Part shown: positions 4,919 to 5,407 of the stretch, piece by piece
Position numbering within the stretch: position 1 is the stretch's first letter
How the letters are laid out: every line of letters begins with the position of its first letter
From: Propionibacteriaceae bacterium
GTDB taxonomy: Bacteria; Actinomycetota; Actinomycetes; Propionibacteriales; Propionibacteriaceae
Direction of reading: 5' to 3'
Assembly: GCA_030538175.1 (NCBI GenBank)
Contig: JAUNUL010000209.1
Coordinates: forward strand, 1-5,407
Length of the DNA stretch: 5,407 nt
Program-made: the position numbers and the translations under genes
Notes under the pieces: model-generated
The model's database searches: none
What the model was told of the DNA's origin: nothing
What the model saw: the letters and a program-made list of their open reading frames with translations, nothing else

Positions 4919-4938
4919 CCCGTCGGGCGTAGTGCCCG
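4910..4938. terminator. Weak hairpins between convergent genes
   Basis: In the 33-bp gap and the end of the preceding gene, GCCCG (4910-4914), CGGGC (4924-4928) and GCCCG (4934-4938) can form two alternative 5-bp stems. The sequence TGCCCGCTGA is repeated directly, once ending at the stop codon and once in the gap. The stems are short and lack a U tract, so termination is only suggested by the convergent layout. Confidence 0.3.
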
Positions 4939-4951
4939 CTGAGCAGCTCGA

Positions 4952-5407
4952 TCAGCCCCGGCCCATCCGGGCGGAGAACCCGGCTGCTCCCCCGGACGAC
5001 GTACGCCGGCCGCGGCTCGCCTGTCCGCTCCGCTGCGACCGCTGTCCGTTGCAAGATCCCTGCCCCTGCGCACGGCTCGCTGCCGGGGCCTGCTGGTCAC
5101 GTCGAGCAGAGCTGGACCCGTCGGTCGCGCGCCCACCGGCCGCACGACTGGTCGTTGAGCGCCCACCGGAAGACCGCCCACTCGACCGCGCACCGGAGCG
5201 TCCGCGCCCGGAGTTGGTCTGCGTTGCCTGCGGCGGTGTCGGGTTGACCCAGCCGCCGGGGAAGGTCCGCTCCCCCGGCGCCAGATCCTGCAGCACCGGA
5301 TGGCCGATGCCGGCCACCGTGGTGGTCGGGCGGATGCCCGCCTTGCGCATCAGGTCGCTGACCTCGCGACGCTGGTCATCCATCATCAGGGTCACCACGG
5401 TGCCCGA
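4952..5407 (-). CDS. C-terminal part of a DEAD-box RNA helicase with Arg/Ser/Gly tail
   Basis: The frame is open from the right window edge to TGA at 4952-4954, giving 151 residues of a longer protein that starts outside. The first residues, SGTVVTLMMDDQRREVSDLM then RKAGI, match the end of the helicase C-terminal (RecA2) domain just after motif VI in actinobacterial DEAD-box proteins. There 'GRAGRSGTVVTL' is followed by a QRREVxxLMRKAGI-type helix. The catalytic motifs themselves lie outside. After about residue 60 the chain becomes low-complexity, rich in Arg, Ser, Gly and Gln (for example SGRGRSGARSSGRSSGGRS), as in the RNA-binding tails of such helicases. Its role would be ATP-dependent RNA unwinding in ribosome assembly or mRNA turnover. 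It is convergent with the 74-aa gene and is probably not part of the storage locus. Confidence 0.78.
   Translation of the reverse strand, partial: SGTVVTLMMDDQRREVSDLMRKAGIRPTTTVAGIGHPVLQDLAPGERTFPGGWVNPTPPQATQTNSGRGRSGARSSGRSSGGRSTTSRAAGGRATDGSSSARRDQQAPAASRAQGQGSCNGQRSQRSGQASRGRRTSSGGAAGFSARMGRG

Noticed and set aside
4441..4932. 163-codon plus-strand frame across the 98-aa and 74-aa genes
   Set aside because: It overlaps the 74-aa gene in another frame, and that gene has AGGAGG at 5 nt. The longer product is low-complexity noise.
1..5407. tRNA, rRNA, CRISPR array, insertion sequence or attachment site
   Set aside because: I looked for cloverleaf-like repeats, regularly spaced repeats, transposase motifs and flanking inverted repeats on both strands and saw none.

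Overview
The window is GC-rich, with Shine-Dalgarno (SD) sites ahead of nearly every gene. It holds a FadR-type GntR regulator, a helix-turn-helix regulator of the kind found beside lipid-droplet proteins in mycobacteria and rhodococci, and a small-type polyhydroxyalkanoate (PHA) synthase. Together these suggest a PHA-storing actinobacterium. A Propionibacteriales-like host is a guess; nothing here fixes the genus.

Layout. Positions 1-609 (minus) carry the first 203 residues of a secreted protein with a signal peptide and a Pro/Ser tetrapeptide repeat that runs off the left edge. Positions 738-1463 (minus) carry a GntR/FCD regulator. It is divergent, across a 261-bp spacer, from a plus-strand PHA block: a 147-aa putative synthase partner resembling PhaE/PhaR (1725-2168), a 354-aa class III/IV-size PHA synthase with a complete Cys-Asp-His triad (2172-3236), and a 95-aa phasin (3331-3618). 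A perfect 17-bp hairpin (3653-3693) separates the phasin from a convergent 136-aa XRE-family regulator (3705-4115, minus). Upstream of the regulator on the same strand is a 98-aa protein I do not recognise (4195-4491). Divergent from that is a 74-aa plus-strand protein (4694-4918) with an amphipathic N-terminus and a lysine/arginine tail like a histone H1 tail. The right edge (4952-5407, minus) holds the C-terminus of what looks like a DEAD-box RNA helicase with a long Arg/Ser/Gly tail.

How the genes may work together. The core reads as a carbon-storage granule locus: the synthase and its small partner polymerise hydroxyacyl-CoA, and the phasin coats the granule. The two regulators bracket the block and are the obvious candidates to sense a metabolite (GntR/FCD) and the granule state (XRE). 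The 74-aa basic protein could bind both granule and nucleoid, as PhaF or HbhA/MLDS-type proteins do, but that is inference from composition and position. The flanking secreted protein and helicase are probably unrelated to storage.
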